Source of the DNA: Candidatus Nitrosopelagicus sp. | GTDB taxonomy: Archaea > Thermoproteota > Nitrososphaeria > Nitrososphaerales > Nitrosopumilaceae | DNA: 12,775 bases | Assembly: GCA_012964965.1 (NCBI GenBank) | Contig: DTTB01000034.1 | Coordinates: 1-12,775, forward strand | Reading direction: 5' to 3' | Shown: piece by piece, positions 1 to 7,777 of the stretch | Layout of the letters: every line of letters starts with the position of its first letter | How positions within the stretch are numbered: position 1 is the first letter of the stretch | Made by a program: the position numbers and the translations under genes | Notes under the pieces: generated by a model | The model's input: only the letters and a program-made list of their open reading frames with translations | What the model was told of the DNA's origin: nothing | Databases searched by the model: none

Positions 1-361
1 CAATTAATGTGGCACTGACTAAACCTACTATTGCAATTGTGGTGATATTGCTAAGTATGTAATTTGATCTTGTAAATGGACCTGACATTATTTGTTCAAA
101 CATCCCATGTCGTCTATCATTCCAAATTATAATTCCAGAAATGAGAGTGCTATTCATAATGTTAAAACCGATCATTCCAGAAGCTAAGAATGCTGGATAG
201 CTTAGAGCCTTAGTTCCAAAAGATACTTCATCTATCAGTGCAGTGTACGCAAAACCAGCTACAAAAATCCAAATCAAAGGAAAAATTACCTGCCAGATTA
301 AAAAACCTGGGTTAATTGAAATCGTAATGTTTCTATTAACTAATCTAATTATCGGGTGCAT
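1..361 (-). CDS. ABC-2 type transporter permease, N-terminal part (runs off left edge)
   Basis: This is the membrane subunit of an ABC exporter, partnered with the ATPase encoded just upstream. Reading minus from ATG at 359-361 gives 120 open codons up to the window edge. The product starts MHPIIRLVNRN and has a hydrophobic stretch at about residues 21-42. A second hydrophobic region around residues 55-80 is followed by a charged loop containing IIWNDRRHGMFEQI, and another membrane segment starts near residue 107. The short N-terminal tail, first membrane helix and 'R..G..E.i..sP' loop fit the ABC-2 family (DrrB/NodJ-like). The start lies inside the ATPase gene, overlapping it by 17 nt in another frame, so the two are surely co-transcribed and probably translationally coupled. 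Substrate cannot be inferred. The C-terminal half is outside the window. Confidence 0.85.
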   Translation of the reverse strand, partial: MHPIIRLVNRNITISINPGFLIWQVIFPLIWIFVAGFAYTALIDEVSFGTKALSYPAFLASGMIGFNIMNSTLISGIIIWNDRRHGMFEQIMSGPFTRSNYILSNITTIAIVGLVSATLI

Positions 362-1289
362 TAGAATCGCTCACAACTTTGAGAAATATTTCTTCAAGAT
401 TTGTTGGTATAGCAGACAAATCATCTATAGATATATTGTTTTGATTTAAAATTTTGAGAACATTCATTAAAACAAGTTCAGAATTAGTAGACTGTATTGT
501 GATTGTTGCACCTGTATTAAACTCAATTTTGCAGTCCTGAATGCTTTCTAAAAGACTTCCTAATGTTTCAATATTAGAGGAAACATGAATCTTGATTGTT
601 TTTTCACGACCAAATCTATTTTTAAGTTCATTTGGAGAGTCAACAGTAATTATCCTACCTTTGTTAATGATTGCAATGCTATCACAGAGATATTCTGCCT
701 CGGTTAGGACGTGTGTGGTATAAAATATTGTTAGGTTATTTTCCTTTACTTTAATTTTTAAAAAATCTAATAATTGTCGTCTAGCGGTTGGATCTAGTCC
801 TACAGTAGGTTCATCTAAGAATAACAAATCCATATCGTGCATGAACTCACGTGCAACTTGGACTCTTCGGCGCTGACCTATAGACAAGTCTTCATTTTTT
901 TTCTTTCTAATTTCAACTAGATTAAATGTAGTAAGAAGTTCTTCTGTTCTATCCCTTCTAGTTTTTTTGTCAAGGTTCCACATCATTCCATATTTTTCCA
1001 GAGATTTTTCCACTGAGAGTGTTGGTTCATAACTTGGTTGCTGTAAAACTACACCAATTTTTTTTCTTATACTCAATGATTCCTTTATAGCATCAATTCC
1101 TAGAACCGAAATTTCGCCGCTGGTTGGCTGGATCAATGTAGTCAGCATCTTAATTACAGTTGATTTTCCTGCTCCATTTGGTCCTAAAAAACCAAAAATT
1201 TGTCCCTCATCGACATCAAGATCTATACCATCTACTGCATTTATTCCATCATATGATTTGAAAAGAGATCGCGCAAGAATTGATTTCAT
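345..1289 (-). CDS. ABC transporter ATP-binding protein (DrrA/ABC-2 exporter type)
   Basis: Cytoplasmic ATPase that powers the exporter whose permease follows. All ABC motifs are intact in the 314-residue product: Walker A GPNGAGKST (36-44), Q-loop at Q83/Q84, signature LSIGQ (135-139), Walker B LLFLDE (155-160), D-loop GLDP (164-167) and switch histidine H193 in TTHVLTEAE. After about residue 220 comes a C-terminal extension (about 90 residues) typical of DrrA-like drug or lipid exporters and absent from importer ATPases. Length is normal for that family. The ATG at 1289 fits a leaderless transcript, with a TATA-like ATTTAAGG about 26 bp upstream. The gene is divergent from the RPA-like gene, and the permease start overlaps its last 17 nt. 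The transported compound is unknown. Confidence 0.93.
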   Translation of the reverse strand: MKSILARSLFKSYDGINAVDGIDLDVDEGQIFGFLGPNGAGKSTVIKMLTTLIQPTSGEISVLGIDAIKESLSIRKKIGVVLQQPSYEPTLSVEKSLEKYGMMWNLDKKTRRDRTEELLTTFNLVEIRKKKNEDLSIGQRRRVQVAREFMHDMDLLFLDEPTVGLDPTARRQLLDFLKIKVKENNLTIFYTTHVLTEAEYLCDSIAIINKGRIITVDSPNELKNRFGREKTIKIHVSSNIETLGSLLESIQDCKIEFNTGATITIQSTNSELVLMNVLKILNQNNISIDDLSAIPTNLEEIFLKVVSDSNAPDN

Positions 1290-1345
1290 GCATCTTAAAA
1301 ATCCTAGACTCCTTAAATGTTAATAAGAGATAAAAAAATAAAATT
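1290..1345. promoter_or_regulatory. Divergent promoter region between ABC exporter and RPA-like gene
   Basis: The gap between the two divergent starts is only 56 bp. An A+T core at 1311-1327 (CCTTAAATGTTAATAAG) holds TATA-like sequence on both strands. On minus, ATTTAAGG is centred about 26 bp before the ATPase ATG; on plus, TTAATAAG is centred about 23 bp before the RPA ATG. That spacing is what leaderless archaeal transcripts show, so the two start sites probably coincide with the start codons. The promoter assignment is inferred from spacing and composition only. Confidence 0.5.
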
Positions 1346-2755
1346 ATGGGGAGTATGTTGTCAGAGTTTGATAAATTATTAGATAACATTCTAAATCAAA
1401 AACCTGAATTCACTAGAGAAGATATTCTGGATAGGGTCAGACAAAAGAAGGAAAAGATAGGTCCAGGTTATCTGACAGATCAGGGAGCTCTTTTTCTTAT
1501 CGCTGAGGACCTGGAAATAACATTAACACAGACCTTAAAGGCTGAAGTTGATCTGAAGGACCTTTCTATAGGCGCCAAGGATGTATCAGTTAAAAGTAGA
1601 GTACTAAATATTTCACCTGCGAAGCAGTTTTCTAGAAAGGATGGTTCTCCCTTCTTGCTAAGAACCATGACAATTTATGATAATGATTCTACTGTCAGTG
1701 TAAAGCTTTGGGATGAAAAAGCCAATCTTCCTGGAATTGAAAAACTGAAACCCGGCGATTTGATAAAAATAATTAAGGCTTATATAAAATCAGATCTAAA
1801 CGGAAGCCCGACAATTAATGTTGGCTCAGGTTCTGAGATTGATAAAACCAACCAAGAAAGTGAAATACGGTCAATAGAAGCTCTGACTATTGACTCTAGT
1901 GAAATTAAGGAAAACCAAAATGATCTGGTTGTTTCAGGTAAAATAGATGGAGGCATAAGCACGTTAGAGTTTACAAACCGGCGTGGTGAACCAGGAAAAG
2001 CGCTTAGAATGAGATTGAAAGGTAAAGACAACGCTGTAACAAGAGTTGTATTATGGGGAAAGGACGAATCACTTTTACCAAAAGTTGTTTCTCAAGATGC
2101 AAAAGTAATGCTTTTGGGTGTCAGAACAAAAACAGGAAACCAGGGTCTTGAAATTCATGGAAACGATGCAACAATGGTTAAAATTGACGGTGGAAAAGAA
2201 GCAGAGCCTGTTATTGTACGTATTGCTACAATTAACAGAAATGAAAAAGAAAGAACTTCTGCAATAGGTGTAGACAGTAAAAAAAATCTAGTATACATGT
2301 CCGATTCTTCAAACATGCTAGATTCTGTTAATAATGGTGATGTTATAGAATGCATGCCATCAAAGGTTTTTGGTAATTCCCTAACAATAGATAGTGAATC
2401 ATTTGTAAGAAAAATTGATGATAATAATTCAATTCCAACATTATCTGATCTAAGAACTAAAATTTCTGAGATTAAATCAGGTAATGATTATTGTGTTGAA
2501 GCGATAATTTTGAAGGCGTCTGAAAAGCGAGAAGTGCAAACAAAAACTGGAGAAACAATCATGCTGGCAGAAATGTTTGTTGAAGATGATAGCGGTCAGA
2601 TCTGGATAAAAGGATGGAGAAACCAAGCAACACTTTTAGATGGATTTTCCGTTGGCGAGGTAATTTCTGTTACACCCGTTAACGCAAAGGTTGGACTTGA
2701 GGGAAGAACTGAATTATTTTTAACGCGATTTTCAACAGTTACAAAAAAGAATTAA
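1346..2755 (+). CDS. RPA-like single-stranded DNA-binding protein with multiple OB folds
   Basis: Probably the replication protein A homologue that coats single-stranded DNA in replication, recombination and repair. The 469-residue product begins with the short helical domain seen in archaeal RPAs (about 8-60, with FTREDILDRVRQKKEKIG and an LTDQGALFLIAEDL motif). Then come OB-fold-like units at about 76-162 (VSVKLWDEKA), 180-280 (TRVVLWGKDE) and 368-466 (GQIWIKGWRN), each with the conserved 'v.lW' strand. A more diverged beta-rich unit lies at about 288-357. Only two cysteines (C336, C383) are present, so the C-terminal zinc finger of some euryarchaeal RPAs is missing. The ATG at 1346 is chosen for its leaderless spacing; an in-frame ATG at 1355 is a possible alternative. 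It ends tail-to-tail with the Lhr helicase, overlapping by 4 nt. Confidence 0.85.
   Translation: MGSMLSEFDKLLDNILNQKPEFTREDILDRVRQKKEKIGPGYLTDQGALFLIAEDLEITLTQTLKAEVDLKDLSIGAKDVSVKSRVLNISPAKQFSRKDGSPFLLRTMTIYDNDSTVSVKLWDEKANLPGIEKLKPGDLIKIIKAYIKSDLNGSPTINVGSGSEIDKTNQESEIRSIEALTIDSSEIKENQNDLVVSGKIDGGISTLEFTNRRGEPGKALRMRLKGKDNAVTRVVLWGKDESLLPKVVSQDAKVMLLGVRTKTGNQGLEIHGNDATMVKIDGGKEAEPVIVRIATINRNEKERTSAIGVDSKKNLVYMSDSSNMLDSVNNGDVIECMPSKVFGNSLTIDSESFVRKIDDNNSIPTLSDLRTKISEIKSGNDYCVEAIILKASEKREVQTKTGETIMLAEMFVEDDSGQIWIKGWRNQATLLDGFSVGEVISVTPVNAKVGLEGRTELFLTRFSTVTKKN
2743..2748 (-). terminator. Possible oligo-T terminator of the helicase gene
   Basis: On the minus strand a run of six T starts four bases after the helicase stop codon (2752-2754). 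Archaeal RNA polymerase often ends transcription at such runs without a hairpin. The run lies antisense to the last lysine codons of the RPA-like gene, so it could equally be just coding sequence. Confidence 0.3.
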
Positions 2756-5505
2756 GAGTCCCAGAATCCCCTTGTCATGACATACTGTCTTTCAGCTTCA
2801 TAAATTTGCTTATACATAAGATCTTCATCAATCATGTTTCGTAAAATCCTTGCACCAGTATCTGCACCTATTCCATAACCTGACAAAACAATTACTGCTT
2901 TCTTTCCAAAAGTTTCAATTAGTGAAGCAATTTTCCATGCTCGTTTAAATTGATGATTTTCCTCAGTTGAAAGTTTTTTATGATTATGTTTTTTCTGAAT
3001 AATTTTTACCAAATCATGATTAGAGTAAAAAGTAGTTGTAATTTGCCTTCCTTTGCAGTATTTACAAAATAAATTTTCCTTAACTTCTTCCGTTATTGTG
3101 GCCAGTTGCCACTTTCCACAACGGGCACAGATTAGACGGTGTTTGGTTTTCAATAATCGCTTTTTTACCAAATCAAGAATTGCCTTATCAATACTAGCTG
3201 GGGAAGAATAGTATTTTGTGGTATGATCTAGTAGAGGTTCTGCCAATTTTGAAAATCCATCAGCGTTTATCCACTCAATTTGAATTTCATTATTCTTGAT
3301 CCTAGTCAAAATACGATCTGTGCCTGGCAGATCAAACTTGTCGTGAAACAATTCTCGTAATGCTTCCCTTACAATTGGTGTGTTTTGATAACGCTCGTAA
3401 AGAAAATGACCTGTTTTTCTATCATAAATGGCACCACGACCAACCACGCCAAATTTTTTTGCAACACACCATGTCCTCCAATTAACATTATGTGTCCCGG
3501 TAAGGGATGCAGATACAACATTTGACAAATCAAATTTTTCCATTAAAGTTTCAACGAATATCTTTTTGTGAATTCTTGCGTTAGAAGTTAAAACAATCCT
3601 ATAAGCATCTGATCTTGACTCTACAATATATCCAAGAGTAGATGATAGGAGAGAAGAAAGCATAGTTGCTAAAGTCGCATTAATTTTTGTACCAAAACAT
3701 GCATGAATAATAACTGTACCGTCTGTCCTTACTGACTCGATTACAATAGTTTTCTCGTCAGGTATGACGTTAAAATTTAGCTCTGAAATTGTTTTGTTAA
3801 GAACTGATAATGAACCATGTTTTACTTTAGCTCTGAACAGTCCAACCTTTTGCGCAGTGTCATAATCTACTGGAATACTTTCTCCTTCCCAATAAGGTAC
3901 CTTTCTTCCCCCACCACTAATAGGTTCAACGTTAACTTGCAAAGCTTTTTCATCAATGTTTAAAATTCTCCATTGCATCCCACGAAGAACAAAGATGTTT
4001 CCTTGATCGCCATAATCCCCTACGAATCGTTGATCTAGTGAACCTATGATCTTCTTCCCTACTGAATCAAATACTTTAAATTTTAAAATGTCTGGGATCG
4101 TTGAAAGGTTCTCATAAAAATATCTAAATGAATTTCTTTTTTTCCAAAATTTCATTTTTTCCTTATCAAAATACAAAATGTAGATGCTATCAAAAATTTC
4201 TAAAACATCACAAAATTCATCCAATGTTAAGTTTCTAAACGGATATGCTTGCCTGATTGTTTTGTATGCAAAATCAATAGAAACCTCACCAATCTGAAAT
4301 GATAAGCCTACTAAATGGTGGGCAAGAACATCAAGAGAGTTGTCATGAATTTTTTGTTCCTCTATTGAGCTGTTTTTTATTCGATCAAGGATCGCTTTAG
4401 CTTCAAATTCATCATCAGGATTATTTGTAATAATTAATCCTCTGGCAGAAGAATTTCTTGAATGTCTGCTTCTTCCTATTCTCTGAATAAGTTTTGTTGC
4501 CTGGCGTGGTGAGCCATAATGAATTACCAGTTCTACTGAGCCAATATCCAATCCTAGTTCGAGGGAAGAAGTACAAACAACTATACCACGATTTCCGCTA
4601 CGAAGTATGCCCTCGGTTTCTTCCCTAACTTGTTTTGATAATGAGCCGTGATGCAGTTCAATATTCATCATGGTCTTGTCTCTTAGTATAGAAGCTAAAA
4701 ATTCAGATTCACCTCTGGTGTTGGTAAACAAAAGAATTGGTGAATTTAGGTTTAGTTTTTCCACATATTCAATAATTGAATCTGCAACCTCTGAGATTGA
4801 ACCTCCCACAAATTTTACTTCGACCTCATATTTTCTAACTGATTCATCCTTGATTATCTTGCAGGGCTTCTTTGTACCGACAAGGAATTGTGCGGCATCA
4901 TCTGTATTTCCAATCGTAGCAGACAAACCCGTTCGTATAATTTTCTGGTTTGAGTTTAGTTGTAATCTTTCTAAGCTTAATGATAGTTGGGAGCCCCTTT
5001 CACTTGCCAAAAGTTCGTGTACCTCATCAATTATTATCCATTCTAGTTCAGAAAGTGCCGTTAACATCTTCTGTTGAGCAAGAAGAATGACAAGAGTTTC
5101 TGGCGTCGTAATCAGCACATCGGGTGGTGAGTCTGAGATTTTTTTTCTGACTGATTGGGGTGTATCGCCATGTCTGATCTGGATTGTTAGATCCTCCAGC
5201 TCAGCATATTTGATTATTCTTCTAAAAATGTCTCTGTTGAGTGACCTTAGTGGCGTAATGTAAAGTGATTTGATCTTTCCCTGCTTTTTTGTTTTTTTTA
5301 TCTGTGAAAAAATTGGAATTACTGCACACTCTGTTTTACCAGAACCGGTTGGCGCAACAATCAACGAGTCTTTCTTTTGATAAATTACTTGTAATGCGCT
5401 TTTCTGTATCTCGGTTAACTGTTCAAATCCTAACGAACGAAATTTTTCCTCAAAAAAATTTTCAGTTGGAGGATTCTTCAATATTTTTTGTTCTAGTTCG
5501 CTCAT
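2752..5505 (-). CDS. lhr: Lhr-type superfamily 2 DNA helicase
   Basis: ATP-dependent 3'-5' helicase of the Lhr (large helicase-related) family, linked in archaea to repair of stalled forks. With the ATG at 5505 it has 917 residues. Motifs in order: I APTGSGKT (51-58), Ia TPLRSLNRD, Ib TTPETL, II DEVH (160-163), III SAT (195-197), V TSSLELGLDIG (312-322), VI QRIGRSRH (341-348). The central part carries Lhr-core landmarks (FVLRGMQWRILNID; PYWEGESIPVDY), marking the winged-helix and DNA-clamp domains. A four-cysteine site (C793, C796, C814, C817) and a GYGIGADTGARIL hairpin-like motif (875-888) complete the C-terminus. An in-frame TTG at 5511 could add two residues, but the ATG is preferred. The start lies inside a small upstream ORF, and the end overlaps the RPA-like gene by 4 nt. 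Confidence 0.92.
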   Translation of the reverse strand: MSELEQKILKNPPTENFFEEKFRSLGFEQLTEIQKSALQVIYQKKDSLIVAPTGSGKTECAVIPIFSQIKKTKKQGKIKSLYITPLRSLNRDIFRRIIKYAELEDLTIQIRHGDTPQSVRKKISDSPPDVLITTPETLVILLAQQKMLTALSELEWIIIDEVHELLASERGSQLSLSLERLQLNSNQKIIRTGLSATIGNTDDAAQFLVGTKKPCKIIKDESVRKYEVEVKFVGGSISEVADSIIEYVEKLNLNSPILLFTNTRGESEFLASILRDKTMMNIELHHGSLSKQVREETEGILRSGNRGIVVCTSSLELGLDIGSVELVIHYGSPRQATKLIQRIGRSRHSRNSSARGLIITNNPDDEFEAKAILDRIKNSSIEEQKIHDNSLDVLAHHLVGLSFQIGEVSIDFAYKTIRQAYPFRNLTLDEFCDVLEIFDSIYILYFDKEKMKFWKKRNSFRYFYENLSTIPDILKFKVFDSVGKKIIGSLDQRFVGDYGDQGNIFVLRGMQWRILNIDEKALQVNVEPISGGGRKVPYWEGESIPVDYDTAQKVGLFRAKVKHGSLSVLNKTISELNFNVIPDEKTIVIESVRTDGTVIIHACFGTKINATLATMLSSLLSSTLGYIVESRSDAYRIVLTSNARIHKKIFVETLMEKFDLSNVVSASLTGTHNVNWRTWCVAKKFGVVGRGAIYDRKTGHFLYERYQNTPIVREALRELFHDKFDLPGTDRILTRIKNNEIQIEWINADGFSKLAEPLLDHTTKYYSSPASIDKAILDLVKKRLLKTKHRLICARCGKWQLATITEEVKENLFCKYCKGRQITTTFYSNHDLVKIIQKKHNHKKLSTEENHQFKRAWKIASLIETFGKKAVIVLSGYGIGADTGARILRNMIDEDLMYKQIYEAERQYVMTRGFWDS

Positions 5506-5581
5506 AAACAATCACGCATACAATTCCTATAGCAAATAAAATGGGTACAACAATAGGAATATAATCAAAGAACCCAGCCAT
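5462..5581 (-). CDS. Small hypothetical single-pass membrane protein (39 residues)
   Basis: Not recognised as a named family. Minus-strand ATG at 5579-5581 opens 39 codons ending in TGA at 5462-5464. The product starts MAGFFDYIPIVVPILFAIGI, is hydrophobic from about I8 to V25, and then turns basic and polar (YERTRTKNIEESSN). This suggests one membrane helix with a cytoplasmic C-terminus by the positive-inside rule. It overlaps the first 44 nt of the Lhr gene in another frame. The best argument for translation is the strong TATA-like element centred about 27 bp before its ATG, which would make it the first, leaderless gene of the helicase transcript. It is too short to exclude chance, and a role with the helicase is not implied. 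Confidence 0.5.
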   Translation of the reverse strand: MAGFFDYIPIVVPILFAIGIVCVIVYERTRTKNIEESSN

Positions 5582-5602
5582 TATGGATATTGGTTTTAAC
5601 AG

Positions 5603-5617
5603 TATTAAATATATTAA
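5603..5617 (-). promoter_or_regulatory. TATA-like promoter for small membrane ORF and Lhr helicase
   Basis: On the minus strand the sequence TTAATATATTTAATA lies with its core (ATATTTAA) centred about 27 bp before the ATG at 5581. This is close to the archaeal TATA consensus and its usual distance. It would place the transcript start at or next to the small ORF's ATG, about 77 nt ahead of the helicase ATG. The element overlaps the stop codon of the upstream RadB-like gene. Confidence 0.55.
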
Positions 5618-6264
5618 GATCCATCAGTAAGACCACTAGAAGTTATGTTATATTGAAATTTTTTGTTAATAAACGGAGAAACTACCTGACATTGAAAACC
5701 GTTGGCGTTTTTTTTAAGTCTAATCTTGATATGTGTAAACATACCAATTGATTTTTCCAAGTTTTCCTCCTCATGCTCGTTAAATGATCTAACAATATTG
5801 GTAACAACTATTGGAATTTTGGTGTTTATAGCAATACTGGCTAAATTTTGCATGTATTTCATAAATGCTAGATGCTTTTCAAAGGACTGTTCTTTTTTTG
5901 AATATTCAAATGAGAACAGGTCAGTTGCATTATCTATCACAATCAAGGAAAAGTCGTTGGTAGCTATTTTTGATAAATACTTTGATTGTTGAACACTGTT
6001 GGTAATTCGTCCTATCTTAATTTTGTCAAGTAGTATGGGATCTAATTTCCGTATCTTTAACATTTCAACTAATCTTTCCGGTCTAAATTCACCAGTTGTG
6101 TCTTGAAAAAGAATCTCTTTTCCATTTTTTAAAGCACTAATACAAATTTGAAATGCTAATTGTGTTTTTCCAGTAGAGTTTTGTCCAGAAATATCAGTAA
6201 TCAATCCTTCCTTTATTCCACCACCAAGGAATTGATCCAATTTTTTTAATCCAGTTTCGAACAT
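5614..6264 (-). CDS. RecA/RadA-family ATPase, RadB-like
   Basis: A short recombinase-like ATPase, probably a RadA paralogue assisting recombination or repair. The preferred ATG at 6264 gives 216 residues, close to RadB length and without the RadA N-terminal helix-hairpin-helix domain. An in-frame TTG at 6279 would add five residues. The product has the family opening ETGLKKLDQFLGGGI, Walker A GQNSTGKT (27-34), a DTTGEFRPERL motif (55-65) matching RadA 'DTEGTFRPERI', Walker B LIVID (107-111) and VVTNIVRSF in place of RadA 'VTNQV'. The residue aligned with the catalytic glutamate is threonine (T57), so ATP hydrolysis may be weak. KaiC-like members share these motifs, so the exact subfamily is uncertain. 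It lies head-to-head with the LSm gene and upstream of the helicase in the same orientation. Confidence 0.78.
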   Translation of the reverse strand: MFETGLKKLDQFLGGGIKEGLITDISGQNSTGKTQLAFQICISALKNGKEILFQDTTGEFRPERLVEMLKIRKLDPILLDKIKIGRITNSVQQSKYLSKIATNDFSLIVIDNATDLFSFEYSKKEQSFEKHLAFMKYMQNLASIAINTKIPIVVTNIVRSFNEHEEENLEKSIGMFTHIKIRLKKNANGFQCQVVSPFINKKFQYNITSSGLTDGS

Positions 6265-6318
6265 GCTTTGTTTACACAAAAACTAAAGTGTTTTTCCTAA
6301 ATAATTCAATAGGCAAGG

Positions 6319-6329
6319 CTTTAATTATA
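6319..6329 (+). promoter_or_regulatory. TATA-like promoter of the LSm-metK unit
   Basis: CTTTAATTATA follows a purine-rich stretch (AGGCAAGG) that could serve as the TFB recognition element. A start site about 26 bp downstream, near 6350, would leave a leader of roughly 13 nt before the GTG start of the LSm gene. A weaker TATA-like ACTTTAG on minus (6284-6290) may serve the divergent RadB-like gene. Confidence 0.5.
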
Positions 6330-6363
6330 GTAACCGAAGCAAACTGCATTAAGTGAATAACAA

Positions 6364-6606
6364 GTGTCACAAACGATTGCAAAACGACCATTAACAACAT
6401 TACAAAAAAACACGAAGAAAAACGTGATTGTTAGATTGAAAAATGATATTGAATACAAGGGAAGGATGGTTAATGTTGATTCTTATATGAATTTGATAAT
6501 GACTGATGCCGAAGAGCTAAAAGATGGAAAGGTCACTGAAAAGTTTGGAAGAGTGATTTTGCGCGGAAATAACGTGTTATTCATTAAATTAGAAAATGAA
6601 TTATAA
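6364..6606 (+). CDS. LSm (Sm-like archaeal) RNA-binding protein
   Basis: Small RNA-binding protein expected to form a ring of identical subunits and bind U-rich RNA. The 80-residue product starts at GTG (6364) with the N-terminal helix region (PLTTLQKNTKKNVIVRLKN). Sm1 ends in VNVDSYMNLIM (about 37-46; D39, M42 and N43 are the usual RNA-contact positions), and Sm2 is ILRGNNVLFIKL (65-76; R67, G68, N69). Length matches archaeal Sm proteins, which are nearly all Sm fold. metK follows after a 13-nt gap on the same strand, so the two are probably one transcript. Confidence 0.92.
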   Translation: MSQTIAKRPLTTLQKNTKKNVIVRLKNDIEYKGRMVNVDSYMNLIMTDAEELKDGKVTEKFGRVILRGNNVLFIKLENEL

Positions 6607-6619
6607 AGCGTAGTTTCAA

Positions 6620-7777
6620 ATGTCAAAGAACTATATTTTCACCTCAGAATCCGTAACTGAAGGACATCCCGATAAGGTCTGTGACCACATTTCTGATGCA
6701 ATATTAGATGAATTTCTCAGGCAGGATCCAGATTCAAGAGTTGCAGTTGAGACCCTTGTATCAACTGATTTTGTCACAGTTGCGGGAGAGGTCACATCAA
6801 AAGGCAAATTTGACATTGAGAAAGTTGTCAGGGACACAATTGCAGAAATTGGTTATGATGATCCTGCTTTGAAGTTTGACGCAAAAACCTGTCAAGTTAT
6901 TGTAAGGATAGACCCACAGAGCCCAAACATTTCTCAAGGTGTAACAGCATCGGAGCAAAAGGAACAAGGTGCGGGAGACCAAGGCTTGATGTTTGGATAT
7001 GCGACAAACGAAACTGATGAGTTTATGCCATTACCAATAACACTAGCCCATAAGCTTACAAAAAAACTTGCAGATGTTAGAAAATCAAAAGAGTTAGCGT
7101 GGGTTAGACCTGATGGTAAATCTCAAGTTTCTGTTACATATGTAGATGATAAGCCAGTAAGAGTTGAAACTGTTGTAATTTCAACACAGCATGACCCTAA
7201 AATTTCAAGTGGGGAAATTAGAAAACAGATTATTGACAAGGTGATAAAACCTGTTTGTGGAAAATGGTGGCGTGATGACATTGTAATTCATGTAAATCCA
7301 ACTGGAAAATTTGAAATTGGTGGACCGCATGGCGATGCTGGACTTACCGGTAGGAAAATCATTGTTGATTCCTATGGCGGAATGGGAAGGCATGGTGGTG
7401 GTGCATTTTCAGGAAAGGACCCATCAAAGGTAGATAGATCAGCATGCTACATGTGTAGATATGTTGCAAAAAATCTAGTGGCAGCAGGTCTTGCGGACAG
7501 ATGCGAGGTACAGATTGCCTATGCCATTGGAGTTTGCCAACCGTTATCATTGATGGTTAACACATTTGAAACCAACAAAATACCTGAAGAGAAGATTGAG
7601 AAAATTCTAAACTCACATTTTGACATGAAGCCCGCCTCAATTATTTCTCATCTAGACCTAAAGAGACCAATTTACAAAAAAACTGCAGGTTATGGTCATT
7701 TTGGCAGAAACGAACCAGAGTTTAAATGGGAAAATACCGACAAGGTTGAAGAACTAAGAAAGGCTGCTGGTCTGTAA
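6620..7777 (+). CDS. metK: S-adenosylmethionine synthetase, bacterial/eukaryotic type
   Basis: Makes S-adenosylmethionine from methionine and ATP, releasing phosphate and pyrophosphate; cytoplasmic and normally tetrameric. The 385 residues match full-length MetK. Visible motifs are [17 protein letters not shown] (14-30, ATP-binding His and Asp), [12 protein letters not shown] (117-128), [13 protein letters not shown] (234-246) and the P-loop-like GGGAFSGKD (259-267). This is the bacterial/eukaryotic family (COG0192), not the distinct archaeal MAT family (COG1812) used by most euryarchaea and crenarchaea. It follows the LSm gene by 13 nt. Its last 24 nt overlap the 3' end of the convergent NAD-binding gene. 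SAM is used by methyltransferases including CbiD encoded downstream, but metK has its own transcript. Confidence 0.97.
   Translation: MSKNYIFTSESVTEGHPDKVCDHISDAILDEFLRQDPDSRVAVETLVSTDFVTVAGEVTSKGKFDIEKVVRDTIAEIGYDDPALKFDAKTCQVIVRIDPQSPNISQGVTASEQKEQGAGDQGLMFGYATNETDEFMPLPITLAHKLTKKLADVRKSKELAWVRPDGKSQVSVTYVDDKPVRVETVVISTQHDPKISSGEIRKQIIDKVIKPVCGKWWRDDIVIHVNPTGKFEIGGPHGDAGLTGRKIIVDSYGGMGRHGGGAFSGKDPSKVDRSACYMCRYVAKNLVAAGLADRCEVQIAYAIGVCQPLSLMVNTFETNKIPEEKIEKILNSHFDMKPASIISHLDLKRPIYKKTAGYGHFGRNEPEFKWENTDKVEELRKAAGL

Noticed and set aside
243..449. Plus-strand open frame of 68 codons across the permease/ATPase junction
   Set aside because: It is antisense to both exporter genes, which have clear family motifs. 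It has no promoter or homology that I can recognise.
4670..5077. Plus-strand open frame of 135 codons antisense to the helicase
   Set aside because: The opposite strand encodes conserved helicase motifs over the same bases. The plus product is low-complexity, serine-rich sequence typical of antisense reading.
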